Assembly (NCBI RefSeq): GCF_042242105.1
Contig: NC_092016.1
Coordinates: 16,210,501-16,274,500 of the forward strand
Length of the DNA: 64,000 nucleotides
Source: Pempheris klunzingeri
Lineage: Eukaryota; Chordata; Actinopteri; Acropomatiformes; Pempheridae
Direction of reading: 5' to 3'
Below, in pieces: positions 49,380-61,267 of the stretch. A model generated the notes under the pieces. It was given only the letters and a program-made list of their open reading frames with translations, was not told the DNA's origin and did no database searches. A program made the position numbers and the translations under genes. The stretch's first letter is position 1. The number at the start of each line of letters is the position of its first letter.

Positions 49380-49480
49380 TGAGTTAGCTAACAAGAGCGC
49401 GACACAGTCAGCGACATTTTAGCGAAACAAGAAACAAGACGAACATCTGAACTTCCCGCTCGGACACCCGGAAGTAGAGT
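49380..49480 (-). promoter_or_regulatory. Candidate rad52 promoter
   Basis: About 300 bp upstream of the rad52 ATG the sequence holds an ETS-type core CCGGAAGT (49468-49475) and an E2F-like TTCCCGC (49453-49459), within locally CpG-containing DNA. No TATA box. This is typical of housekeeping and S-phase genes; function is inferred. Confidence 0.4.
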
Positions 49481-49852
49481 GTGTGCTGCCTTCATGTCCT
49501 GTCGGAAAATAGCAATGTACTGTTTTTGTATTGGTTTTCTCATTGGGGAAATTCAACGCGCTTTGAGTGGTTGTTCTGTAATGACCTTAGTTTTAAGTCC
49601 TCTTACTCAGTGTTGGCAGCAGGAGGACGGTCAGCCCTCCTCCAGGACTGGAAAATAAAACCATGAATTTTCAATGAAAACATTTATCAAAGATAAAACA
49701 TAAAGCATAAAGAGGTGTCCCCTATGCGGCCTGAGAAGTGGTACATTTTGGTATTGATCTGGAGTCACCTCACATGGAAGCTGTTGAAAAAAATGCCATA
49801 ATTTATTATCAAAATGAACACGACCCATTAGCAATCAAAGTAACCTTCAGAA

Positions 49853-49907
49853 GATCAGATGAGATCAGATGAGATCAGATGAGATGAGATCAGATGAGAT
49901 CAGAAGA
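49853..49907. repeat. Short tandem repeat, unit about GATCAGATGA
   Basis: Five to six imperfect copies of a 10-bp unit with one 5-bp slip (GATGA), in the rad52-prr5 spacer. No coding significance. Confidence 0.85.
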
Positions 49908-50968
49908 GACATAGGGGAGACATTAGAAAGTATTGCACCTTGTGATACATGAAGATATTGGAAAACCATTTGTGTTAATCAAACAGTAATTTATACTTTG
50001 GACTAAATTAATGTTTAAATGACACAACACTCAACATTTTTTCAATACTTTCATCCTCTCACGACCATATTAATGAAAGTTAAGATCAAGCAGTCATACT
50101 AAAACGCTGTCATATACATTTTTTGTAATTGCCCTTTTTAATGGCTAACTTGTGACGCGATGCAGTGACTCCAAACCAACAATAAAATGTGGCACTAAAC
50201 ACTAAACAGACCATTATGGTGTCTCACATGTGGCCTGCTCACTCATCCATTCGACATTATCACTAGGAGAAGAATTTACGAGGCGCACTTGAAGGGAACA
50301 TTACATTAACGTGTACTTCACATTAAAGCTTTTATTGATTATATATAGACTATATTTTTACCTGATCGACTTTTACTTGCCAGTGGCTGTAAGAGACTGT
50401 TCGCTGTTTTCATATATTCTAATTTGGGGGAATACATGTAGAAATAAGGTGAGTGTTTCTTTAAATATTTAATATTTAAACTTCACTGTTGCTCTCATTT
50501 GTTTTTTTTGCTTTTACATGTTTTCACTTTGAGAAAATCGTTTAATTAATTATCCGAACAACACAAATAATCCGGGGTTAAAGAAACGTCCTCCCTTTGT
50601 CTACCTGGGCAGGAGGCAGCAAGCTGAATGAGACTCTCTCATTCTGAGCAAGCGGCTGAAATGCACTCAAGTGTTTCCTGCAGTGATGTTTATACCAGTG
50701 AAGTTTCTCAGTTATTTACATCACGGCCCATGGAAATAGGGGATTATCTGTAAAATGCCCGCCCCTGCTCTGACAGATGGCACGACACCCACTGTATGAC
50801 ACGGCGTGGATTGGGGTCAGGGCTGCATACTATGTGTTTACCACCTCCCACTGGGTTTATGGAGCCATATGCACAGGGGAGGCTGCAGCAACGTGGCACA
50901 TGGAGGCCTTTCCCCACCACTAATGTCTGCACACAGCGTGTGCTGCGCAAACAGAGAATATCAGCCTC

Positions 50969-50969
<1 letters not shown>

Positions 50970-51001
<32 letters not shown>
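50970..51001. repeat. (TG)16 microsatellite
   Basis: A pure dinucleotide run upstream of the probable prr5 promoter. Confidence 0.95.
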
Positions 51002-51004
<3 letters not shown>

Positions 51005-51049
51005 GGTGGGGGGTCGTGTGTTGGGGCCTGTAGGGCCGTCTGCCACTTC

Positions 51050-51259
51050 ACGCGCCCCTCACGTCTAAATGCCGGACGGATAAAGTGCAACATGTTCGGG
51101 GAAGTCCGACAGGGTGTGACATGAAACTCGTGCTTTTATTGTTTTTCTCCAGCGATCCCCCTCTTTTGCATAGAGCTATAACCATAACGCGCGTGCTCGT
51201 GCTGCTCGTGGCCGCGTCCAGGTTCGCTTTGCATCTCGTCAAAACAAAGCGGGGGCGAG

Positions 51260-51301
<42 letters not shown>

Positions 51302-51510
51302 GCGGTGCATGCCTCATGAATGAGTCCCCCTCCACCGCACCGCTGGTCGGACCCTTCATCCGCCTGCACCCAGATGCCCGTGTGGGTGCGCAGACCGGCG
51401 GGGAGCCGTAGAGGAGCCTGCCGCTGATGAGCCCGGACAGTAAACACTTCCCCTTAAGTGCTACATGATCTTTTCATCCCATCAGGAAGAACACGACAGG
51501 ATCGGGAACG
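51050..51510 (+). promoter_or_regulatory. prr5: Probable prr5 promoter and noncoding first exon
   Basis: This region is the most GC/CpG-rich in the right half of the window (for example GCGCGTGCTCGTGCTGCTCG near 51190). It contains a GA run at 51262-51299 and ends with a consensus donor, GGGAACG|GTGAGTG at 51510/51511. A leader exon ending there could join the acceptor before 52743 or the one ending at 55020. The start site is not determinable. Confidence 0.45.
51262..51299. repeat. (GA)n microsatellite
   Basis: About 19 units of AG/GA inside the CpG-rich region upstream of prr5, possibly in its 5' UTR or promoter. Confidence 0.95.
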
Positions 51511-52742
51511 GTGAGTGCAGGCTGCGGTGGGCGGGCAGAGGCGCATGACATACGGCAACTTTGTGGCCGTCATGCTACAGTTTTTTACCCATGGGTGGAC
51601 TTTATGGTGCATCTGTGCCGGTCTGAGCGCGTCCAGAAGACAGTCGTGTTGTCTGTAGTGGCACTTTGCATCAGTCTCTCGTCCACACAGGTAGAAAAAA
51701 AAAACAGGAAAAACCTCCACGTACGCATGACTGGTTGTACATTCCTCCCTGTAGGATAAACGTGGACTGTTGATTGCGCGTCTGGCCGATTGATTGTCTA
51801 TCTTATGTCGAATAAACATGACAGAGGCAGCGCAGCGGGAGATCTACAGGCCAGAAAGGCAATAGAGGCTAATAGAAATTAAAAGTGGCATCGATCCGAC
51901 TGTGGTCGCCCCTAAAAGACAAGGAGGAGGGGTGAACAAAAGCAGAAATGCCCAGACTGGCGTGGCACGGCATGTCGGGCAGACAGTGTGTAGTCTGCCT
52001 CAGAGGCTCTGACTGAGGTGTGATCTTACTCTAATGAAACCGCAGGCCAGTCCCTCTGGAAGCTCACCAGTCACCCATTTTATCAGCCGCATGCAGGGTG
52101 GCAGCGGAGGAGGCTCGTGTTGTGTCTTTGTCTGATGAGTGACAGCCCAGACTGTTGTTCTCCCCTCTGACCAGGGGATGGTGCTTTACTATGTACAGTA
52201 TGTTTCTATGGGGAGACACCCAAACACACTATAACACTGTACTGTCAGACTCCAGCAGACAGGATCAAGGCTGTGTGGCCTTTACAGGAATCATTCACAC
52301 ACACTCACACTGTACATGCACACACATGCAGTTCCCCTTTTTCTTCTCTGATGTAATGTGTGATTGTGGGGAGGTTAGAGCTCTGATTGCAAAACACTCC
52401 CCCAGTGTGGTGAAATAACAGTCAGTGGCAGAATAAGGAAACAGAAAGCTGATTTCACACCACTGCTCCTGTAAGGAGGTCACAAATGTGCGGCTTGGTT
52501 TCCTCCTGTGATCGTAAGTTTGATGTAGATTTTTTAAGTCTGTCTGTTTTGGTGCTTCACCGCTCCTTATTTCATTCATCGCCTCAAAGCAGAGGTGGTA
52601 GCAGGAGTGCCGTGTCAGAGCCTCAGATGTTTTTCCTTGATGCCTCACTCAGCTGCCTGTGATCCACTTGTGAGGCCTCATGTTTACATTCAGTCAAAGC
52701 TTAACATCCATTTCTCCATCATCTCCCCCTCTCATGTTCCAG

Positions 52743-52885
52743 ATGCTTGATGGACTCAGGCGGAGGCACGCCTCCAGGCCCTCCTCCCGACCCTCCTCCC
52801 GACCCCTGTCACTCAACTTCAGCACCTTCTCGGCCCCTCCCCCGAGCCCAGACATGGACAGCAGCAGTGAGCATCCAATCAGGAG
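52743..52885 (+). CDS. prr5: prr5 candidate alternative first coding exon
   Basis: A TGTTCCAG acceptor is followed at once by ATG and 143 nt of open frame, MLDGLRRRHASRPSSRPSSR then a Ser/Pro-rich stretch ending SSSEHPIRR, and a GTGAGG donor. It ends in phase 2 (AG), the same phase as the MRTL exon 55068-55198, so it can splice directly to exon 55304-55384 to read HPIRR-SIHNAVIAVFQ. It cannot splice in frame to the MRTL exon. It would replace the usual 44-residue start with 48 basic, Ser/Pro-rich residues. I do not recall such an isoform; support is acceptor, ATG, phase and donor. Confidence 0.55.
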
Positions 52886-53593
52886 GTGAGGCTCAGTTCC
52901 TGGGATTAAACTCTCACAACACACAGCATCCTGGAAAATGCATGAAATATTAATTGGCATTCACAAAAATTCCACCATCTCTCCTCCCAGAGGGCTTCAT
53001 TATGCTGACCTGATGATAATGATCTCCTGGTGGGATGTTTGATGGACTCATTTCCTTATGTGTGTGCATCTCATCAGTCTGTGCTTTCCATGTTGTCTGT
53101 GCCTGTGTGTACGTGGGCGCGGAAGGGGGTCTGTTGTTTACTGCCGTGCTGTCAGCAGAGAGTTTCTGGACTGCGTGGGTTTGAACTCATCATTTCTTCT
53201 TCTTCTTCTGAAGAGTGCTAGTTTTTAGCAGTCCCTCCTTAATGTTTTACACTTATTTCAAATCAGGATATTTTCATTTTTTACGAAAGCAAATAGTTAT
53301 TTAAAATTGCAGTCGCTTCTGTGGTCCTGATGTGAGTTAGGATTTAGGAGAATCATGTTTCTTAAAGGGACGTTGTCTCGTGTAGAGCCACACTGACAAA
53401 TGGACAAGGCCGATATATAAATTACGTTATCTTATTTCAGATAGATCAGTATATACATGTGTAAGCCAATTAATAGCAAGAAATGTCTGTACAGAAATGC
53501 CAAAGGTACCATGTTTACATTACATAGTTTGTCCACCAGAGAGCAGTGACAAGTTAAAACTGATGTATTATCAGATTTTTTTCAAAATTATCA

Positions 53594-54052
53594 TTTAACA
53601 TTCTTTGAAATACACTAAATGAGTAGATTGATACTGCTCTTCGTCTTTACTGTTACTATGAAGCTACAACCAGCAACCGGTTAGCTTAGCTTAGCACAAA
53701 GACTGGAAAAAGGTGGGAAACAGCTAGCCCGGCCCTGCTCCAAAGATAACAACATCTGCTTGTCATTGATTAAGTTGTATCTAGTTTTTTATCCATGGAC
53801 AGACGAAAGCGACTGCCCAGAGTCTCCTCCGGCAACCTGATATGTCTCCAAGAAGTTACAAGTATCAGTCTAGCACATAATGCCCCCTTTTCTACCTTTG
53901 GACAGCTAGCTGTTTCCCCCTGTTTCCAGTCTTTATGCTAAGCTAAGCTAACCCCTGTTTCTTCATATTTAGCATACAGTTATGAGACTTCTCTTCAAAC
54001 CCTCAACTAGAGAGTGAATAAGTGTATTTCCCAAAAGTACTATTCTTTTAAA
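53594..54052. mobile_element. MITE-like foldback element in prr5 intron
   Basis: Long imperfect inverted repeats: the left arm reads GAAATACACT ... GGTTAGCTTAGCTTAGCACA and AAGACTGGAAA (53,594-53,740) and is mirrored at the right by CAGCTAGCTGTTTCCCCCTG, TTTCCAGTCTTTATGCTAAG, CTAAGCTAACC and AGTGTATTTCCCAAAAG (53,911-54,052). From memory this matches a very common fish MITE whose ends read TTAAAGGAATAGT. It has no coding capacity. Confidence 0.75.
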
Positions 54053-55067
54053 ACCCCATAACAATCAGTGGCCTGTGAGTGTGTGATTAGTCATTCCAAA
54101 TGCCATCCAAACATTTAATTTGGTATATTTGGATGACAATGAGGATGAGGTTTAATTTGGGCAAATGTGTCCAAAAACATGTACAGGATGTCCCGATTCA
54201 GCCATAAGAACATGGAGAGATGGGTTTGTAGATTTCACTCTGTGTCACCACCATAACGCTCAACAGGGAGCACATAATGTGATCCAGTCAGACAGGGTAG
54301 AAAAGGAGAATTTTTTAAGGGAACATAAAAGAGGAGAAACTGGATGTTTAAATGCTCAGATATCAGTGTCGGTCTGGCTGTAGGCTCACACATTGCACTA
54401 ATTTTTACTTTTGTCGTCCTGCACCAGCTGTGCTGAAAACGCTGGAGCAGGAAAACCTTCTTTATTGTCCCTTATCGTGTCACCGCTTCCTATCCCTGTT
54501 GTTGTTGTTGTTGTTAAAAAGTCAGACGACTTCCTCCTCCACCTCCTCGCCGTACAGTGACAAGCTCAACAAAGTCCCTACTGCTCCAGTCTGCTTACCC
54601 TGCAGTTCCTCTGGCATCTGTGCTCTGCATAAATATTTGTCTGCATCAATGGTTTTATTGTACTGAAAGAGAGGCAGAGAGGGAGGAAGAGTTTGCCCCC
54701 ATCGGTGCATGTGCTATTGTTTTCTCCTCTTGTGAGACCTCGGGCAGTGCAGTGGCCCACCTCTCGGCTTGGCTCCACCCATCCTGCTCCTAACGTGCTG
54801 CCCCTCTCTCACCATGCATCATTCTGTCCTACTTCTCTGCACCTCTGTCACCGGCTGCTCTTTGTATTGTCATTGTGCTTTTTCCCTCTGCGCACTCTAT
54901 CTCTCCCTCTCAAACTCACGCTGCTTATGTTCTCTTCTCCCCTCCAGCTATCTCCTTGTGTTTCTTCTCTGTGTCTCTGCATGTCAGCTCATAGCCTGAC
55001 CTTCTTTCTCTCCCGTCCAGTACTAAGTGTGTTCTCTGTTTCTTTCCCCTTCTTCCATATCTCCCTC

Positions 55068-58000
55068 ATGAGGACTCTGCACCGACTGAAGTTGATGAGC
55101 TCCCCCAGCCTCAGTGAGCTGGGGAAGACCGAGAAAAGTTCGCCAGAGGACAGAGGGGAGAAGCAGAAGAGAGCAGGAGCCAATGCCACCTGGAACAGGT
55201 ACACCAAACACACTCAGGGTGCAAAAAATGTAGTGGTTGAATTGGTTTTGAACAATAATGCAGAGTAGTGTGTGCGTGTGTGTGTGTGTGTGTTACATTG
55301 CAGCATCCATAACGCTGTCATAGCAGTCTTCCAGAAGAAAGGTTTGGCAGATAACGAACTCTACGTCCTTAATGAAGGTGTCCGGTAAGTTTAGACAGCC
55401 AGACAAACAGCCGCACACTCACACAGCAAAGAGAAAACATCCTTACTTTAGACTATTGATGTCATTTTGTGCTATAATGGGTATAATTACTGTCTGTCCT
55501 ACGTTAGCTGACTGAACATTTTCTTGTGAATGAGGTTGTTTGTGTGCAGTGTACTGTATGTGGCTCCTGGGGAGTCATGTGGTCGTGCCAGATCTCTCAT
55601 TATCTTTCTAAACCAGACCCATCACGTCTATCACATCAGCCTCCAATATAGCCCAGCAAACATATTTCCATGTACAGAAAAGCCACAAAGATTTCTTCGG
55701 CTACACAAGAAGGAAACTCTTGATTATAAAAAGAGAAAACAGGGTAGATCAGTTTACCTGCTGTGGCTCTATCTATTTAATGTAATTACACATTCACAAG
55801 TAATCAAAGGCAGTTCAGTAATTAACTGCAGGTTATAACCACCTTATTTTACACAGAAATAGTTGAATACTGTCCTCTTATGACTATTGACATTGTGTTT
55901 GGGCCATGAAGTGAAGTCACATATTTCCTCAGGCACCTGTTGAAGACTGAGCTTGGGTCCTTCTTCACAGAGTACCTTCAGGTAATAGACTTTTATCACT
56001 GAATATTATAAGATAATGATCAGAATATGGCTGCTAAACACAAGACTTATTCTTATGTATATTGCAGCAGAAGAGACATCTTTAATGACATCTTTTCACT
56101 GTATTTCACAGAACCAGCTGCTGACAAAGGGCATGGTCATCCTTCGGGACAAGATAAGGTTCTACGAAGGTACGACTGATTGGATTAGCGGTCTGAATGT
56201 ATTTTGTAGTGGACTATACCAGTGATTTAAGTCTGTTTGGCGTGTTCCTGTGTGACTGATGCAGGTCAGAAGTTACTGGACTCTCTGGCAGAGACCTGGG
56301 ACTTCTTCTTCTGTGATGTTCTCTCGATGCTGCAGGCCATCTTCCACCCAGTTCAGGTACACAAACGTCCTCAGAGTCAGCTGATTTTTGTCTTTGCTGC
56401 CCAAAGGATCATAAACTCATCTGTCTTGTTTTCTGTTCCGTACATGTGCAGGGTAAGGAGCCCTCAGTCCGACAGCTAGCTCTGCTTCACTTCAGGAACA
56501 CCATCGTCCTGAGCGTTAAGTTAGAGGACGCCCTGTCTCGACCGCGGGCACGTGTGCCCCCCTCTGTTACACAGATGCTGCTCATTCTTCAGGTAGGCCT
56601 GCAGGCACCAAACAAAGCGTAATAGCTTGTTCCCACACTCACAGTGTGCTTGTTCTCTCTGTTCCCAACGAGGCAAATCAGCATCAAACTATGTTGAGCT
56701 TTGCGCATAATAATTTGAGACTGCCTCCATGCAATAAGGCTAAGCCACCATCACAGATTATGAACACCTGCAGTATTTATGCCTCCACACCGGCAACAGC
56801 TGTGGTTGGAGGCATTATGTTTTCAGGTTGTCCATCCGTCCATCCATCCCATTCCTGTGAATGCGATATCTCAGAAATGTCCTAAGGGAGTGGACCTCAG
56901 AATGACCACTGAATGACTATTGTATGAGCCAGACCACAGGTCACAGTCACCTTGACCTTTGACCACCATTTTCTGATCAGTACGCCCCAAGTGGATGTTT
57001 GTGCCAAATTAGGCTACATTTCTTCAAGGTGTTCCTAAGATATCACGTCCACAGAAACATTTTATTTTGATTTATCTCCATTCCTTTTATTGTGTTATAG
57101 CATTTTACTGTTTATTGTTGCTTAGTGTCTGATCTACAATCATAAAAAAGTTACTCAGTTTACACTGATGTGAGGCAGAGAAATGCACCACATTATTAAT
57201 TTACTCATTGAGCTGTGAAGACGAGCCGAGTGTGTCTGTCTGTGTTTAGGGGGTCCATGAGTCACGTGGCGTGAGTGAGGACTACCTGAGGCTGGAGTCT
57301 CTGGTCCAGAAGGTGGTCTCGCCCTACCTGGGCACCCATGGGCTTTACTCTGGAGATGGTGCCGAGTCCAACTGCTGTGTTCTGGGTGAGAGAGTGTGGG
57401 CGTAAACCCAAAAAGCAGAGCATCAGTGGCATGTGTCGGGAGAGCAACTTAAATGAATCAGCACTTCTCCTTCTTTTCCTCTTGTCGTTCAGAGAAGTGT
57501 TTACCGTGGGGCTGGCCCAAGTCTACGGATCAACCGTCTAAAAACCCTGTGGTACGATCGAAAAGCTACAATATCCCTCTGCTGCTGACCCCGGTGGCTG
57601 AGTATGACCCAGATGCCAGCTCTGTTGGCAGTGGAGGAATTCGGCGCCACTCGGCCTGTGAGATTATATCATGCCTGGAGGAACAGGGACTGGCCTACGC
57701 CGACTTGGCCTCAGGACCTGAACTGTCTGGCTCCTCCTCCAACAGGCTGTGTGTGGGCTCTCAGTTCAATGGTACGACACAGATGCTGGTTCAAAAAACA
57801 AAAATCCTTATACTTGTTATAATTGTTATTGTGGATTCGATAACAATCCAGTACCATCTCTTTCACAGGTATTCTACAAGCAGGAGCGAGCGCCATGGAT
57901 TTGCCTCTTTCGTCTCCCTCCATCCTTCCCCTTCATTCTGCGGGGGCTCTCCACGGCACTGAGGCAACAACAACAATGACTGATCTCAGTAAGGGTGCAT

Positions 58001-58158
58001 CCTCCACGCCACCCAGCGAATCGTCCAGCCCCGAAACCATAATTGGACAAGTACTAGAGTCTGCAGACTCAGACTCAGATGGGATATTTATTGATTTCCC
58101 ACCTCACTCCTCAGAGGCAATGGGGTACAGCCGTGAGAGCAGGCAGAGCACTGTGTAG
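55068..58158 (+). CDS. prr5: PRR5 (Protor-1), mTORC2 subunit
   Basis: Binds Rictor in mTOR complex 2, which phosphorylates AKT, SGK1 and PKC. Coding exons: 55068-55198, 55304-55384, 55933-55981, 56112-56169, 56265-56356, 56452-56592, 57250-57385, 57493-57771, 57869-58158; 1,257 nt, 418 residues plus stop (human about 388). The start MRTLHRLKLMSSPSLSELG matches human PRR5 rather than PRR5L. The HbrB-like domain spans roughly residues 44-250 and is nearly identical to human (NEGVRHLLKTELGSFFTEYL, LAETWDFFFCDVLSMLQAIF, GKEPSVRQLALLHFRN, GVHESRGVSEDYLRLESLVQ). Then NPVVRSKSYNIPLL and IRRHSACE, basophilic-kinase-like sites also present in human, and a C-terminal ESADSDSDGIFIDF motif. Teleosts can have two prr5 paralogues; which one is not decided. 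An upstream exon at 52743 could provide another N-terminus. Confidence 0.94.
56780..57070. repeat. Dispersed fish repeat fragment in prr5 intron
   Basis: The stretch has GGTTGTCCATCCGTCCATCC, GCGATATCTCAGAAATGTCC, GTCACCTTGACCTTTGACCA and AAGTGGATGTTTGTGCCAAA. From memory these words are typical of an abundant fish interspersed repeat (rich in CCGTCC and TGACCTTTGACC). No coding frame and no defined ends. Confidence 0.5.
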
Positions 58159-59720
58159 CTGTGGCTGCCCTCAGGAACGCCCCCCGCCCCACCGAGTGTG
58201 TACGGTAAAAATCTGTGAGAAAAATTAAAGAAATCCACATTTCATTGAGTGGGTACCATCATCCTTTCTCACTGTAGTACGATGAGTTTCCATGTCGAGT
58301 CCATTCCAAGTGCTTTCACTGGTGAGTGAAAACTTCGCACCTTCGTCCAACAAAATACAAAGAAAATCCCAGTGGAATCGTTATTAAAGGACTGAAATGT
58401 TTTACCAGGTTTTCAACTTGAGGAGACTGCTGTTGTGACTTTATCTGAGCTTTTTATCTTAAGCTTTCAAAATAAGTCTGATGATGTTCTTGGGGGACAA
58501 GAATGACGATGCTCTGTATTTGTGTTATTGACAACAGACCCCATGAAAAGACCAAGATCAGCAATTAATCAATCCTACAAGTATTTCTCTGCCACAGACC
58601 TCCATGTTTGTCCAAAAAAAATACTAAAATCACATACGAGAGCCACACAGCTGCACTGACCTGCTTCTTCATTTGGATGAACATGGGCACTGTAGTTTAT
58701 TTTGAGTCGCTGGCACTGTAAATACTCACTAGATCATCAAATTAGGTCTCGATCTGTGGCCCAACAAAGGCACGGTTTGCTCCCGTTTATGTAACTTATG
58801 TCCACTTTTAACTGAAACTATGTATTTGCGACTCATTTTTAAAGATTTGTGTCTTTAGTACAAACGAATGAACTCTGGTCTGAACGTCAGAGATAAACCG
58901 GGGAAGTCACAAAGAACTGAAAGATGGACTGACAAATTGTTGGTTTTGGTCTTTTCGATTTGTTGACAATATCACAAATTTAATCAATAGGATCCTTTAA
59001 CCCAAAGAGGAGCATGTAATCCTTCAACTGAATTTAAAGGCGCAAAAAATTACCAAAATTTGAATATTTCAAACAGCATCAGTTTCTCTGTTGTCACAAC
59101 ATGGAAAAATTGTTTTGCATATTTATCATGGACTTGTTTTGTATATGTGTATTTTGATCCTCTCAACAGTTTTCTACGTTTTGTTTACGCTTTGTTTGCT
59201 TCTCGGCAGCAACGCAGTAATGAGGTCTTCTGCTCTCACTTTTGTACGACATCTTATGAAAATGTGGACAGCTTGAATTGTTTTTATTGCCAGTGGCGGT
59301 AATAGAGGTCTAATACAAAATCCTCTTCATTAGTGTGACAGCATTTGCTTTTCTGTATTAGCTCTGTACAGCCGGAGTTGGAGGAATATGGTGATGTTTA
59401 TTGTTTACATTTGACAAAGACATGAACATTTTGGCTGAATGTCGTCTCTCACACTGTATTTTGCACCACCACTACCTTGTAAATAAAAGTGCATTGCTGG
59501 TTTTTAGGACAACTAGATAGTGTAAAGTGAGCTTTTACCTTTAAATGAATTGAGATTTTAATAAGGGCTTTTTAACTGAATCTTTTTCAAACGATGTTTT
59601 ACCTCAAGCGTTTTGTACTTTACTTTTTTTTGACAATCTATGATGTCTACGGAGTTGTACTTTGTATTAATTTGTTATACTAGCCCGGTAAAAATTAAAT
59701 AAATTTGAATAGTATTTAAA
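58159..59720 (+). other. prr5: prr5 3' UTR
   Basis: After the TAG at 58156-58158 no exon follows. Poly(A) hexamers occur at 59482-59487 and 59698-59703 (AATAAA), with an earlier ATTAAA near 58224. A 3' UTR of about 1.5 kb is the simplest reading. Confidence 0.6.
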
Positions 59721-60280
59721 AACATTGGTTGTCTCCTTCTATTGTAGACACTTGATTAATCATAAATAGAATATTTAATATTGCCATGTGTATGAATAGC
59801 CACACTGGGTATTAGTTTGGTCAGAGGGGGAGAATATGCACTCGCAGCTGGATTTAGTTTTACTGTTTAGTCAAGCTCTGCTAAGCCACCTATAATCAGG
59901 GCCGTAGCCTGGATTTTAGAAATACTGAGGTCATGAGTCCAAATTCCCCCAATGAACCTCCCACCCCCACCTCACCTCAGGAAACACACCAGGCAGTACA
60001 ATGACTGAGGGTTTTTCATATTCTATTTATAGTTAGATTTATGTTGAGGTTTAAGGTTCATTTGTAACCCAGTTTCCACTTACTGGATCTTTTTTTCAGA
60101 GCTTTACTGGCACGAGGAGGAAAATTAGACCTTCAGTTAAGATTGTGAAATCAGGTTGAAAAAACCCTCAAATTTCAAGGAAAACGTACAGAGGGCGAGA
60201 GGTCTGCGTCCTCTGTAGTAGTTACACCCTTGGAGTCGTCTACCAAAACACAACAACTACTACACTCATGTTTTTGTTTT
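59721..60280. other. Intergenic spacer prr5-tmem60
   Basis: About 0.55 kb without recognisable features between the prr5 poly(A) region and the tmem60 promoter. Confidence 0.5.
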
Positions 60281-60287
60281 GAAAAGG

Positions 60288-60527
60288 GGTACCGGAAACT
60301 GCGCAGCTATCGGTCCAAAACAGCATGCTTTTATTTTGTAAAGACGGACCGGAAGCCTCGCAGGCGGAACTGTAGCTGCAGCTAGCTTAAAGCTAACAGC
60401 TCCGCACTGTCCGCTGTGATCGAGCAGTTTTGCTGTGAAAACCAACTCGTTTGTTTAAAAGTGGCGACATTTGTCTTGCTGGTGAAGAGTCGGTCTTCCA
60501 AACGGGTTGACTCTCCCGCTCAGCCTG
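60288..60527 (+). promoter_or_regulatory. tmem60: Probable tmem60 promoter and noncoding first exon
   Basis: Two ETS-type sites, ACCGGAAAC (60291-60299) and ACCGGAAGC (60348-60356), stand about 57 bp apart in the same orientation, without a TATA box. A leader exon probably ends at the donor CAGCCTG|GTAAGA (60527/60528) and joins the acceptor GGCTGTAG that ends at 60862, directly before the ATG. Confidence 0.5.
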
Positions 60528-60862
60528 GTAAGACGTCTTTATTTGAACACTGTTTTTGTTTGGGTCTCACAAGTTTAGAGGCAGCTAACCAACGTGCAGT
60601 GGTTCAGGTCTGCTCCAAGTGGAGGTGACAGTGAAACCATTAGTCTGCCAGGGGCACATTTAGGGGAGCTTGACACTGGGGGGGGGTTTGGATGTACGAC
60701 CAAAGTTAACTCAGTCATTACACCCCTATGAGCGTGAGAATGAGCTTTGTGTGTTTTGTGTATTTCCAGATAATTGTGTGTGTGTGTGTGTGTGTCACCT
60801 TGGCTGTGCTCCCCCGTCTCCTCCTCCTCATCCTCTCTGGGTGTGGGTGACGCTGGCTGTAG

Positions 60863-61267
60863 ATGAAGATGTCCCTGGCCCAGCGAGTGCTCCTCTCCTG
60901 GATCTTCGCCCTGATCTTCCTCATCATGCTGGTCCTCAAGCTGGACTCCAAGATCCACTGGAACTGGTTTCTCATCTTCCTCCCTGTCTGGACCTTTGAC
61001 ACCATCCTCATCCTCATGCTGATAGTGAAGATGGCAGGGCGCTGCAAGCCGGACTTTGACCCCAGGGATGGTGAGCAGAGCCTGAAGAGGAGACTGTGGT
61101 ACCTGACCGCCCTGCTGCTGAAGCTGGCCTTCTGCCTGACGCTGTGCTCCCGCCTGGAGAGGCTCATCGACATGTGGGTCAGTGTGGTGTGTGTCCCTCT
61201 GTGGGTGCTGCTGGGTGGGGCGCTGGTGGAGCTGGGACACAGCGTTTTCCACTACAGGAGGGACTGA
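60863..61267 (+). CDS. tmem60: Transmembrane protein 60
   Basis: A 134-residue protein in a single coding exon, as in mammals (human about 133). Four hydrophobic segments: about residues 10-27, 34-56, 77-97 and 104-124. Close to human TMEM60 in sequence: MSLAQRVLLSW, MLVLKLDSKIHWNWFLIFLP, VWTFDTILILMLIVKMAGRC, LLKLAFCLTLC and PLWVLLGGALVELG. Its molecular function is unknown; the family is predicted multi-pass membrane. The ATG follows a TGTAG acceptor immediately, and a second in-frame Met lies two codons later (MKMS). A shadow frame on the minus strand has no homology. Confidence 0.95.
   Translation: MKMSLAQRVLLSWIFALIFLIMLVLKLDSKIHWNWFLIFLPVWTFDTILILMLIVKMAGRCKPDFDPRDGEQSLKRRLWYLTALLLKLAFCLTLCSRLERLIDMWVSVVCVPLWVLLGGALVELGHSVFHYRRD

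Larger units (their letters stand above)
49481..51040. other. Intergenic spacer rad52-prr5
   Basis: No exon recognised. It holds a short tandem repeat at 49853-49907 and a (TG)n microsatellite at 50970-51001 (both listed separately). Confidence 0.5.

Noticed and set aside
54693-55068. Extending the prr5 MRTL frame upstream to a 191-residue protein
   Set aside because: The upstream part is a pyrimidine-rich intron with acceptor signals, and human PRR5 begins at the MRTL methionine.
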